From positions 1,364,001 to 1,428,000 of the forward strand of contig JAXQJY010000029.1 in assembly GCA_037042185.1 (NCBI GenBank): DNA of 64,000 nt. Reading direction: 5' to 3'. Shown piece after piece: positions 42,673 through 52,448 of the stretch. The notes under the pieces are model-generated. The model worked only from the letters and a program-made list of their open reading frames with translations. It ran no database searches and was not told the origin of the DNA. This stretch comes from Sordariomycetes sp. S80-01Y (lineage: Eukaryota > Ascomycota > Sordariomycetes). The translations under genes and the position numbers were made by a program. Position 1 is the first letter of the stretch, and each line of letters opens with the position of its first letter.

Positions 42673-44184
42673 TCCGACGTCGCAATGCGTCCAAGGTTAA
42701 TCTCAAATCGACCTTAGTGCCCGCAAGGCGCCACTCAAGGACCAAGCCCTGTTCCTGAAAGCAAAGAATAACCAGCTTGGTGTCAAAACCCGTGTATAAG
42801 TCCCATCTGCAATACAAAGCGCGTCTTCTAACTTCTTATGCCGCGTTTCGTATTGCTCTTCGATCGTGACGCGCGTCGTGCGGTGCGCGCAGGCTTGAGC
42901 GGCTCCAATTGTCAAGGTCGGGGTGTCGGGGTTAGTACCGAGAATTCAGGAACGCGCTCTGGCACGGTTATGCGCGGGGGGGACAGCGATCTTGTAAGTG
43001 GAAGAGGTCGTGTCAGTCGTTGGTCTCGATGGCCTGATGTTCTGCGAATGATGGCGGGAGGTGGTGGTGGTTGCTGACGCGCCCCGAGTGGTGAAGCTTT
43101 GGAGGCCAGACGAGAGGGTTTGACGAGCAGAAGTTGGTCAAGGAAAAGGGAAGAGAAGATGGAGGTGGACGGTCCTGGTGTCCACCGGCCAGCGCCAGAA
43201 GGGGAAAAAACTGGGGATAAGGCCCGGCTTGTGTCAAGTAGCAGTACATGATTCATCACCCAGGGCAGGCGCGTGACGCGGTACAGGAACGCCGCCCGCT
43301 ACCAGATTTAGCTCCGCCGTCCCGTCATCCTCGCTGGAGCCTCCCATTGATTTCATTTTCCTCCCCAGCACCACTCCTCCACCCGCAGACTCCTCTACGC
43401 GCCAGCAACTCACCGCAGTTTGTCTTTTCACCACCATTCTTGGGCTCATTTTGCTCGCCAGAACACGCAAAACACGCCAGAATATGTAGTATCGATGCGC
43501 GACATTATTTGAATGCTTTACCTGCCTCTACCTCCATCCCCTCTCTCGACGTCCCCCCCTTTTAAGCACAACACTTGGACTAGTCGCGTGAGGTTTGACA
43601 CCTGCAGCCACTTCTGTGAAAGGACCAGTCTTGTTAAGTCGCAACAGGCCAAACATTTGATTTCCTGAGAGTGACTGATAACTGTAAAGTCTGAGTTCTA
43701 TTTTCACCAACCTGACCACCCTGACTTGCGAGGTGCAATATCAACATATCCCAATCGGGAAATCGTCAATAAGCCAGATAGAGGCAATGCAAGATGATGC
43801 ACGTAGTCGCATCGCCTTGAGCGTCGTCTTCAGGCGTCTTCCGGGAGTGTTCATTTAGTCTCAGGGCGTTGCGTGCTTCATCGTTCCGTTGCGACGGAGA
43901 AGTTGCGGCTTCGAAGACCACAGCCATTTCATACCATTGCGGCCCCTACCGGCAGGTCGGGGCGGGAAAAGCGCCAGTGATCAGCCTTGCTTGCGTCTCA
44001 TCTCGCCGGCGCCCCACCCATCAACGTGTTCCTGGCTGAGTCAGCGGTACTGGTACTGTCCACACGATAAACACCTACGTCACCGGGTCGCGAACAATAA
44101 GCAACCCAACATTGAGGACAAAATGGACAGTGTGAAATCAACTCTGCGCTTTGTAGCTAAGGTCAGGTAGGTACCTATCTAGTT
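42673..44184. other. 1.5-kb intergenic region upstream of Itc1
   Basis: It contains the Itc1 promoter and 5' UTR and the 3' end of the Alg8 gene (both minus strand). Because Itc1's first coding exon is just ATG, its transcript must begin within this region. Frames here are short and unconvincing. A purine-rich stretch (43140-43210, plus strand) and a moderately AT-rich block (43480-43860) were noted. Confidence 0.35.
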
Positions 44185-45797
44185 TCATGACGTGAAGTAG
44201 ACCACCATGTATCCGATCCAGCTCCCAACAACCCCTATCGCCGTGTAGGAGCTGGTGAACATGAGCGGCAAAAACTCGTAGCTTCTGCCGAAAATTATCT
44301 GGTGCCCGAGAGAGCAGTAAGCAATCAGCGGTATGCTGACTGCGATGTACAAAGTGCTGAATCGATCCAGAAGGAAGAAGCGCGCCTTGTTTGAGGCCGG
44401 CGCCATGCGCTCGAATGCCATGAGGAATAGGAGCAGCCACAAGATTGTATAGACTGTCTTGATCGGAAACTCGGCTGGCGTGAACAACAGAGGAAACAGC
44501 GAGACATGACCGGCAACAGCCAGGGGCTTGAAAGCGCCAAAGTGTCGTCGATCTCTCAGGGCGATGAGGCTGAAAGGGATGATGACCAGCAGAATCGCCT
44601 TCTCATGTACATGCCAACCGAATAAGAACGAGGCGTAGCCACACAGCGTGACTGCGCCAATGAAGTTGTCCCACGATGGTGCTGAGAACAGCTTCAGCAG
44701 CGGCACCACCATGAAGAACAGAGTCAGGGCGAAGCACGTGCGAGGGCTGATCTCAGGGAGCACGGCAAAGGCGGTGTCGCCAACGAGGCCTCGTGTAACA
44801 CTGTCCAGGGCTTCGGTCTTGACCGCGAGGCCCAGGCGCGGAGCAACTGTGCTGTCAGTATTGAATACTTTGGTTTCATGGCTTAAACTCACGGTGGATA
44901 AGAACACGGTCAGTGAACGAATACATCGCCCAGATGTTTGGCGCCCAATAAGCATGGCACAATCCACGAGAGAAGGGGAACAGGCGGCTCATCATCTGCG
45001 GGAGTTGTTCCATGAACGCAAAGGGGCCGAATGCTGCCGCGAAGATTGCCCCGATACCTCCTCCCAGCTTGATACAGTTGAAAAAGCGAATGCGGAAGAC
45101 CGATTTGGCTGACAGGCAGTACGCCCTGAGCAGGAAAACGAAGTAGGCTGGCGCCAGGTATAAGTAGATGTGCTTGAAGCACAGTAACGCTGCAAATACA
45201 AGGCCGCTGGAGAGCAGGGTAGACCTGCATCGCGCTAGAACCAAAGACCACACAAGGATCCCGTACATGAATCCATTGTATTGAAAGTGGATATGGTCGA
45301 TTATGAGCAGCCCAGGCGACAGAATGATGGACATGGCTGCTACTTGCGCGGTGCGTTTCGACTGTAAGGGCGATGACTCAATGAACGATTGCAGCGCAAA
45401 GACAAGCACCAGCTCTGTAAGGATGACGGTCGTCCGTTGAAAGTATATCGTCTGCCAGCTATCGTACTCAAGGTTGAAGACGCGGATCATCGCCGGGTCG
45501 ACCAGCCTCGCGACTTGCGCCAGAGCCCACTCGAAGTACGCGAAGAATGGCGGGTAGTCAAGTGTCCATTCTGAAGTCTTCTCGTAGTACCATTCGGATA
45601 TCGGCAGGCTGTGCGTGATCGCCAGCCAGTTTCTATGCACCTCGAAGTCCGTCGATTTGCTGCGCGAGGCGTGGTCAGCGTCGGGATTGGCCATGAGATC
45701 GGAGGGACGGGAGGGTTTACTAGGCTGGGAAGAGGAGCACTTTGAATGCTGCAGCAATAAGCGCGCATTGCGACAGCGACGGGTATGTTTCAGCCAT
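44185..45797 (-). CDS. alg8: ER glucosyltransferase Alg8
   Basis: Minus-strand exons 45797-45721, 45659-44893 and 44846-44185, giving 501 aa; introns are 61 and 46 bases. The splice choices restore [20 protein letters not shown] at the N-terminus and [20 protein letters not shown] across the second junction. Alg8 signatures include [19 protein letters not shown], the [14 protein letters not shown] motif shared with Alg6, and [13 protein letters not shown], where Alg8 has IHFQYNG and Alg6 usually has GHFQYN. About ten hydrophobic segments are visible. Alg8 adds the second glucose to the dolichol-linked oligosaccharide in the ER lumen, using dolichyl-phosphate glucose. It diverges from the lectin receptor gene. 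Confidence 0.94.
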
Positions 45798-46376
45798 TTT
45801 CGAGTTCGCTCAGGGACAGCGCATCGTCTGATGGTGCTAATGGGTCGGTAGATGTCACATCGTGTTTGTGGGGGATTCGGAGAGCAGTTCCCTCCGGAGA
45901 TGACCTCGAAAATGGTGGAGAACCTGGAGTTTTTGGAGATGTGGCGCATTACGGGCTCCACCTTGGACCCTGGCGCTCGATTGTCCAACGGGGCGGTTGA
46001 TCTTCAGGTCACGCGCCACACTGACGTCCCTGACAAGCCACATTTCGTTGGGGACAGCTTTCAGGAGCATGTGCTTCGTCTCGTCACGGAGTCTGAGGTT
46101 CCTCACTCTTCTACATCGCCGTTCCCCGCCTGTTCTTGTTCTTGGCTTTGCTCTCCGGTTCAACTTCCAGCTTTGAGTGCTGCCTTCATTCTTTCAGCTG
46201 CCTCACTCCTTCGGCAATCCCCCTTCTTCTTAGGCATCTGGCCGACGACAAGCGCAGGCGCACGGATCGATCCTCGAGGCAGAGACAACTTTGGCGTAGT
46301 GCAAAGCATCGTCAGCGTTTTGCTGCAACACGCATCCTCGCCATCAGTTCAGCTGTGACTCGCCGAATCTGCGACA
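45798..46376. promoter_or_regulatory. Shared Alg8/lectin-receptor 5' region
   Basis: This 579-base region lies between two ER glycoprotein genes. It contains a CRE-like TGACGTC element at 46022-46028. Direct evidence of co-regulation is absent; both products serve N-glycoprotein synthesis and export. Confidence 0.4.
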
Positions 46377-47738
46377 ATGATGCTCAAGGGGACTGTAGCG
46401 GCGCTGCTGGCAGCGAGCTCGGCCGTCGCCCAGCAAATCCTCCTCACGGACCTCAGCTTCGGTCACCAAGGACGGTCAGAAACCCCCCCACAACTAACAC
46501 GACATAAGTATACTGACAATTGCAATAGCATCAGTCCGCCTGAAGATCGCGGCAAGATCCCCGGGTTCTCGACCTCCGGCCTCAAGACCCAGCCCCAGAT
46601 CCTCTCCAACAAAGTAATCCTCACCCCCGTCTCGCCCGGCAACCAGAGAGGTGCCATTTGGGCCGAGAAGACTCTCGAAGAGACGGAATGGGTTGCCGAC
46701 GTCGACCTGCGCGCCAACGGACCCGAGCGTGGTGGCGGTAACCTGAATATCTGGTTGACCAAGGACGGGGAGAACCAAGTCGGATCCAGCAGTATTTACA
46801 CCGTTGGCAAGTTCGAGGGCTTGGCGTTGGTCGTCGATGCCCATGGCGGATCTGGTGGTATGCTCAGGGCTTTCCTCAACGATGGATCGGTTGATTACGC
46901 CTCGCGGACGAGCGTGGACGAGTTGGCCTTCGGCCATTGCTTGTACTCGTACCGCAACCTTGGGCGCCCGTCTCAGGTCAAGCTGCGCCAGTCGAGGAAC
47001 ATCTTCAAGGTCGAGATCGACGGGCGTCTTTGCTTCGAGAGCGACAAGGTCAGCCTGCCGACGGGTTACAAATTCGGTGTGACCGCCGCTACGCCTGACA
47101 ACCCCGACTCCTTTGAGATCTTCAAGTTGGTCGTCATGTCCGACAGGCAGACCGGCCAAGGCCAGCAGTACGAGTACAAATCTCGTCAGAATCAGCCCAA
47201 GCGCGAGAACAACAACAACAACAATAACATCGGCACCCAGCCCATCGGCTCTGAGGACTTCGATGAGGGTTTGCCCGACGAGAACGCCGACATCTTCCAA
47301 TCCTCCAGGGAACAGTTCCAAGACCTCCATAACCGTCTCCAATCCACGAACCATCAACTCTCCTCCGTCTACCGCTCCGTCTCCCGGCACCATCAGCTCG
47401 ACGAGACCCGTCACAACGAGGTCAAGCAGCTTCTCAGTGACCTCAGGGCCGACCTCTCGAAGCTCGACCAGGTCGATCAACTCGTCTCGCGCATCTCTGC
47501 GTTGGAGAAGGAGGTCCGCGGCGTGCGCAACGACCTGGGCAAGAAGATGCGTGACAACGAGCGCAACTTCAAGGCTTACCTCGGCGACCACCATGCTACC
47601 CTCTCCCAAACTGTGCTGGACAGCATGCCGAGTCACAAGAAGCTTATCGCTGTGGTGATTGGCGTGCAGGTGGCGCTCGTGGCGGCCTATGTCGTATACA
47701 AGAAGCGCAAGGCCAACTCGCCAAAGAAGTACCTTTAA
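46377..47738 (+). CDS. L-type lectin cargo receptor (ERGIC-53/Emp47-like)
   Basis: Exons 46377-46474 and 46529-47738 give 435 aa. The 54-base intron (weak donor GTCAGA, good CTAAC branch, AATAG acceptor) is a multiple of three without a stop, so retention would give 453 aa. A second ATG follows directly at 46380. Residues 1-19 look like a signal peptide. The legume-lectin fold follows, with GAIWAEKTLEETEWVADVDL, NLNIWLTKDG and GLALVVDAHGGSGGMLRAF, where the Asp and Gly fit the sugar/Ca site region. An Asn-rich spacer, a coiled-coil stalk (residues about 295-390) and one membrane segment (LIAVVIGVQVALVAAYVVY) precede a short tail ending KKYL, a KKXX Golgi-to-ER retrieval signal. Such receptors carry high-mannose glycoproteins out of the ER. 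Confidence 0.9.
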   Translation: MMLKGTVAALLAASSAVAQQILLTDLSFGHQGRSETPPQLTRHKYTDNCNSISPPEDRGKIPGFSTSGLKTQPQILSNKVILTPVSPGNQRGAIWAEKTLEETEWVADVDLRANGPERGGGNLNIWLTKDGENQVGSSSIYTVGKFEGLALVVDAHGGSGGMLRAFLNDGSVDYASRTSVDELAFGHCLYSYRNLGRPSQVKLRQSRNIFKVEIDGRLCFESDKVSLPTGYKFGVTAATPDNPDSFEIFKLVVMSDRQTGQGQQYEYKSRQNQPKRENNNNNNNIGTQPIGSEDFDEGLPDENADIFQSSREQFQDLHNRLQSTNHQLSSVYRSVSRHHQLDETRHNEVKQLLSDLRADLSKLDQVDQLVSRISALEKEVRGVRNDLGKKMRDNERNFKAYLGDHHATLSQTVLDSMPSHKKLIAVVIGVQVALVAAYVVYKKRKANSPKKYL

Positions 47739-47952
47739 GGAGTCGAAAGGTGCATCCAACAATGCGATGGTGCCGATATACCACTGTTGGGACTGAGGTG
47801 GGCATGTACATTCAGATGATTTACGCCGTGGAGTAGGATTAGCATGAGTTACGTCGCGTCTAAAGCAATTCATAAGCCTTAATCAAAATTGTAGAAACCC
47901 GTCGTCGCTAAAAGTAGATCCAAGGCACGCTGTCCGTGAGATACATATCCTC

Positions 47953-49615
47953 TCATTCTACCTCAACTAGATCATAATCACCGTTGATAACATCCAGCAT
48001 CTCCTCGCCCTTGGGAGCTGTCGTCAGGTTCTCATAGCCGTCCTCGGTGACGAGGATATCGTCCTCGATGCGAACACCGCCAACCTTGTAGTACCTCTCG
48101 AGGACGTCCACATCGATGAACTTGGCATACTCGTCTCGCGAGAGGAAGTACCCGTTGATGTAGTCACGGTTGAAGTAGCTGGTGATAACGTCAGCGCTGC
48201 CATCAGAGGCTAGGGCAAAGGTGCGAACTCACATCCCAGGCTCAACGGTAACAATCATGCCCGGCTGCAAAGCCTGCCTAAGAATCGAAGCACCCTGCTT
48301 CCTTAGCTCGCCCATCTCGACGGGCGTGACGATTTCTCTCTTCCCAGACTCAACCCTCTGCCCCGCGTTCGCATAAAGTAACCTCTCATCGCCACTAACA
48401 TCGTGCACTTCTAGCCCGACGTGATGACCCAGCCCGTGTGGGAAGAAAGCACTAATCACCCTACTCTCCTCAACCTCGTCTCTGTCGCCCTTCAAGATGC
48501 CCAGCTCAAGCAGGCCGTCGACAGCTATGCTGGCAGCAAGCAGATGCAGCTCAACGAAGAGTTTACCTGGCTTGACAGCCTCGATGCAAGCCTCCTGCAT
48601 CTTCTCAACGATATCGTAAATCGCACCGGCCTCTTTGCTGAACTTGCCGTTGATGGGCAGCGTACGCGTGACATCGCTCGCATAGCAGCTATACTCGCAG
48701 CCAGCGTCGACAACCATCAGCTCCTTATCCTTCAATGGCTGGTTGTTGGCAAAGTAGTGCAGCGTCGCGGCGGCGTCTCCAGCACCGGCAATGACGTGGT
48801 AAGCCTGACTATGCGCGCCCTTTGCCGTGCAAGCCGCCAAGAATATAGCCTCGACATGCTGCTCATTTTTCAAGCTCAGTAGCTTCCGTGCTACCATCCT
48901 GTGCGCTGTGCTAGAGATGTTGTTTGCTTTCTTGATCAGGGCAACCTCGTAGCGATCTTTGATTACCCGTGCCCTGTCCATCGCGGGCTTGAGGTTTGTC
49001 GCATCGATAACTGGTCGCTCCCCCGAAGCCTCTAAGGGTAGGGCACGCGGGATCTGCGACTTGTGCAGGATGAACAATGTAGTAGAGGGGTGTACTTTGA
49101 AGAATTTGGGCAACTCCTTCCGATACCGCACCTCGTCCACGTCAAAAATACTAGAGGCCTTACTGGCAGAAGGGACATTGCCGAACCACAGAGCCTGTCT
49201 GGGCTCAACGAAGGGAATCCACAAGGTCAGCTTATCCCTGGCCAGCTCGTACGTGACGGCGCAATCAGCGATATCACATCCCGTAATGTAGTAAAAGTAA
49301 CGCCGTTGGCGAAAGTCGGGACCTTGGTCCGAGTCTTCGTACAGACGGGTCGGCTCTCCAGGGAGGAAGACGATACCCTTGTCTAGGCCGGGCGCGTTGC
49401 CGGACCGTAGCTCAGCAGCGACTTTGCGGGCGTGGGCTTTGGCCGGGTACTTCTTTGAAAGGATCTCGGCGTCGCTAGGTTGTGAGGACCAGTTCACGCT
49501 TCTGTGGGTTCATTAGTTGTGAGCAGCTCGTGCTGAGGGGGTTGAGAAGAGGATGAACTTACAGTGCGTCGAACTCGTGGTCAAGGACAAGTTCATGATT
49601 CATGCCGCCGCCCAT
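47953..49615 (-). CDS. pepP: Xaa-Pro aminopeptidase / prolidase-like (PEPP)
   Basis: Minus-strand exons 49615-49563, 49501-48233 and 48178-47953 give 515 aa; introns are 61 and 54 bases (GTAAGT...CACAG and GTGAGT...ACCAG). A second in-frame ATG (49603) gives 511 aa starting [18 protein letters not shown]. The N-terminal aminopeptidase-P domain is followed by the pita-bread metallopeptidase fold. Metal ligands are visible: Asp in [18 protein letters not shown] (two Asp), His in [15 protein letters not shown], Glu in VTVEPGIYF and Glu in GGVRIEDD, which fit the dinuclear Mn site of family M24B. The enzyme removes N-terminal residues preceding proline or splits X-Pro dipeptides; it appears cytosolic, lacking a signal peptide. 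Confidence 0.92.
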
Positions 49616-50116
49616 CGCGAAGTATGAGATAGTTCGAGGCTGGTAGAACTGAAGTGTCGATGCTTTTGATGGGCTTAAAGTCGTGGGAGCAGTGCCAGCG
49701 ATTGTCGTGGTAGATAAGGTCCAGCATGCCAGTGACGACAGCACTGCTGCTGCACAGTGGTTGTCAATCTGGGGTTTTGTGGGGCTCGACGCCCAGTGCA
49801 TCCCGGACAACTGAGGTACTCTGGCCATCAGTAATATCTTACGACGGACGTAACCTGGAGTATTCCCAGCTTGAGTCGCCAGAACAGGTAAGTGCTTTAA
49901 ATTAGCTTCGAAGGAGAAACAAAACTCTGAGCGTAAACCTTGCAGCTCCTCAACGAGCTTAGCATAGAGCACCATCCCTCCGACGCACAGTTCGGGCATC
50001 CACTGACTCGAAGGTCACACGGTGGAGCTACAGCTTCACTCAGCGATGACTTTTCATCTCGACCACAAGCGGCAGCAACAGCAACGGCAAAATCAAAATC
50101 AAGCCCAACCACCAAT
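49616..50116. promoter_or_regulatory. Shared 5' region of PEPP and Rrp46
   Basis: A 501-base divergent region. Upstream of the Rrp46 ATG the same frame stays open from an ATG at 49940, but the sequence there looks like leader, not conserved protein. No specific sites are claimed. Confidence 0.35.
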
Positions 50117-50990
50117 ATGCCCTCAGCACTCCCAGCCGCCGATCTCGCGCCCCTTCCCAAAGCCGACGGATCAGCATCCTTCTCGCATCTTGGCTACACT
50201 GTGACCGCTGCGGTGAACGGGCCTATCGAAGCCCCGCGACGCGATGAAAATGCGTTCGAGGCGCTCGTGGACGTCAACGTGCGACCAGCCGCAGGGGTAG
50301 GCGGTAAGATTGCACCTACGAGACTTCAGTACGATATCTCACGAGCGCCGGAGCTAATGAAACGAATCAGGCACCGCTGAGAGGCAGCTCGAGTCGATTC
50401 TGCAGGCGGCGCTGCGACAGCTTATCCCTGTGAGGAGCTTCCCACGGAGCATGATACAAGTTACGCTTCAGGTCGTGCAGACGCCTGAGAACGCGTATGA
50501 GAACACCAAGACTCTCCAAGCACAGCTGGTAAGCCGCGTGGCTCTGTTTTGATGTACGGGCGCTCGTGGTGAATATTTTGCTGACGACTGCCGCCAGGAT
50601 CTGGCCATCATCCCGGCGCTGTTACACGCCGCCATCCTGGGTCTGCTCACCGCTGTCGTTCCCATGAAGACGATGGCTACGGCGACTTTGCTTGCCATGA
50701 ATGAGGAGAGCGTTATCAAGATCGACCCGACGCCGCATGAGGCCAGCTTGGCCAAGTCGCTGCACGTGTTGGGATTCACGTCGGACGAGGACCTTCTGCT
50801 AGTGGAGAGCCAAGGCGCCTTCACAACATCAGAGTGGACTGAAGTCCTCAAGTCGGGCTTGCTGGTCTGTTGCTCTGATGAGGTCCAGCTGGGAGGCAAT
50901 CTGCAAGGCGATGCGGGTGCGACGGGCGTTAAGGATTTCATCAGGCGGACGATGGAAACGAAGATCCGGGCGGAAATGGCGTGGAAATGA
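50117..50990 (+). CDS. rrp46: Exosome core subunit Rrp46 (RNase PH fold)
   Basis: Exons 50117-50303, 50371-50528 and 50598-50990 give 245 aa; introns are 67 and 69 bases, with GTAAGA/GTAAGC donors and ATCAG/GCCAG acceptors. The protein shows the RNase PH pattern: a first strand (GSASFSHLGYTVTAAVNGPI), VDVNVRPAAG, a helix with ERQLESILQAALRQLIP, and the second half with ALLHAAILGLLTAVVPMKTM. Rrp46 is one of six RNase-PH-like ring subunits of the nine-subunit exosome and is catalytically inactive in fungi. The start was placed at the ATG giving family-like length (yeast 223 aa). Confidence 0.92.
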
Positions 50991-52448
50991 AGCTCCAGGC
51001 CGATCAGCAAATACTCCGAGATGGAACACACGTATCAAGGGCCTTGGCAGAGGGCACTTCGAGACCACCGCCACATGGCTACTCACTTCGCGGTAGTTGA
51101 GGCTGATACTACACTCGCGTACGAGGAAGCTCCAGGACGTAGCAGCCCGCTGCCGACGTGCCGATGAAGCTGCTCTAGGCCGTACGTACGCGCGCGCGAT
51201 CTCACACATGCCTAGCAAGGCCAAACAGGCGCCGCGAGAGCCACAATGCCTATTGGGGTCTCCCAAGATGCGGAGGCCATTCTGCTACTGGTGACGGCCT
51301 GGCGAATGGGAGACTTGGTGTTGGAAAAGCGCAGACAGACAGGCAGTTTCGAGACCAATACAACACAGGGAATGATGTTCTCCTATCTTTGCACGTGGGC
51401 CGGTACACGTACACGTATAGACAGGACTGTTATGGGCGAGGTTTGGCGCGATAGGGGCGACGGGACGGCGATCTGAGGCAAGAATTGCCGCCTGACCCAT
51501 GAGCCCCAGGTTATCTTCCGCAACTGTCACTGTGACTGTCGGAGGACGGCGGTGTCTCTTACAGCTTGGCGTCGACGAGTTTCCGCGCGTCCAAGCGCAG
51601 GCCTGGATCTAACACTGCGGCTCACCTCCGTGATCCACTCACTGTCCGGAGACATCAACAGCAAGGCACGGGCCGCCACCAGCTTGTATTAAAGGTTGCT
51701 CAGCTCGACCACCCGTCACACTGGGCAGCGACGCTCATCACAGTCACTCACTTCACTTCTTGGGAAGCTCCGGCAGCTCTCACACCTCCTCAAACACCGA
51801 AACCGCTCTTTGGGTTGCGTCTTCTCTTCGTGCTCCTTGTTTTATTACTACTACACCACCGCCTTTTCCTTTTCCCTGTTTCGTACCTCCTCGCTGGTCG
51901 AGACCTCCCTGGCAGCTTACACGGGCGATTTGACTTCTTGCACCATACCAGCACCCAGCTTTCCAGCCACCTCTGGCCGCCATCTTGTCACCGACGGCTT
52001 GCAGCTCGACCTTGATTTGTCTGAGCGTCGACGGCACGAGCGTTCCAACCCATCCTCACTGGACAAGCCACGGCCGCTAGTCAATTACCGCTTCGAGCAT
52101 ATTGTGCCGCCGCGGAGTCTAATTCCACCCGCCTCCGCAACACATTTTCCGCAGGATCCGACGTGTCAGTGCTGGCTGAGCACAGCAACTATTACGGTAA
52201 TTACCTTCGGATATGCTTCCTGGCCGTGCTGACAGAAGCCCAGGGAAACTTGTCGACCGTGTGATAGCCCCGACAAGAGCTGCTGGTCTCTGCCCCGACA
52301 GACAGACCACTCCGTCCGTTCCTTGGACGCCTCCGTATCTTATTTCCGCTTCGGCACCGGCATCGACCCGGCCATTGGGCTCTGGCTCCCGGACTTTAGC
52401 TCATCGTCATTTGCCTCAGATCCAACCAGCCCAAACCCCGCGGGCACC
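50991..52448. other. 1.46-kb region upstream of the NAD kinase
   Basis: It lies between Rrp46 and the NAD kinase ATG, both plus strand. It is long for this neighbourhood and contains CT-rich stretches (51700-51900) suggestive of a promoter and leader. Several short frames overlap without coding signs. The NAD kinase frame stays open upstream to a TTG at 52323, without an ATG. Confidence 0.35.

Noticed and set aside
46494-47873. 459-codon minus-strand frame opposite the lectin receptor gene
   Set aside because: It is exactly antisense to a gene with signal peptide, lectin fold and KKXX tail. Its Val/Leu/Asp-rich composition is what antisense of GC-rich coding sequence gives.
52323-52448. Upstream extension of the NAD kinase frame
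   Set aside because: It begins at TTG; the ATG at 52449 has a strong context.
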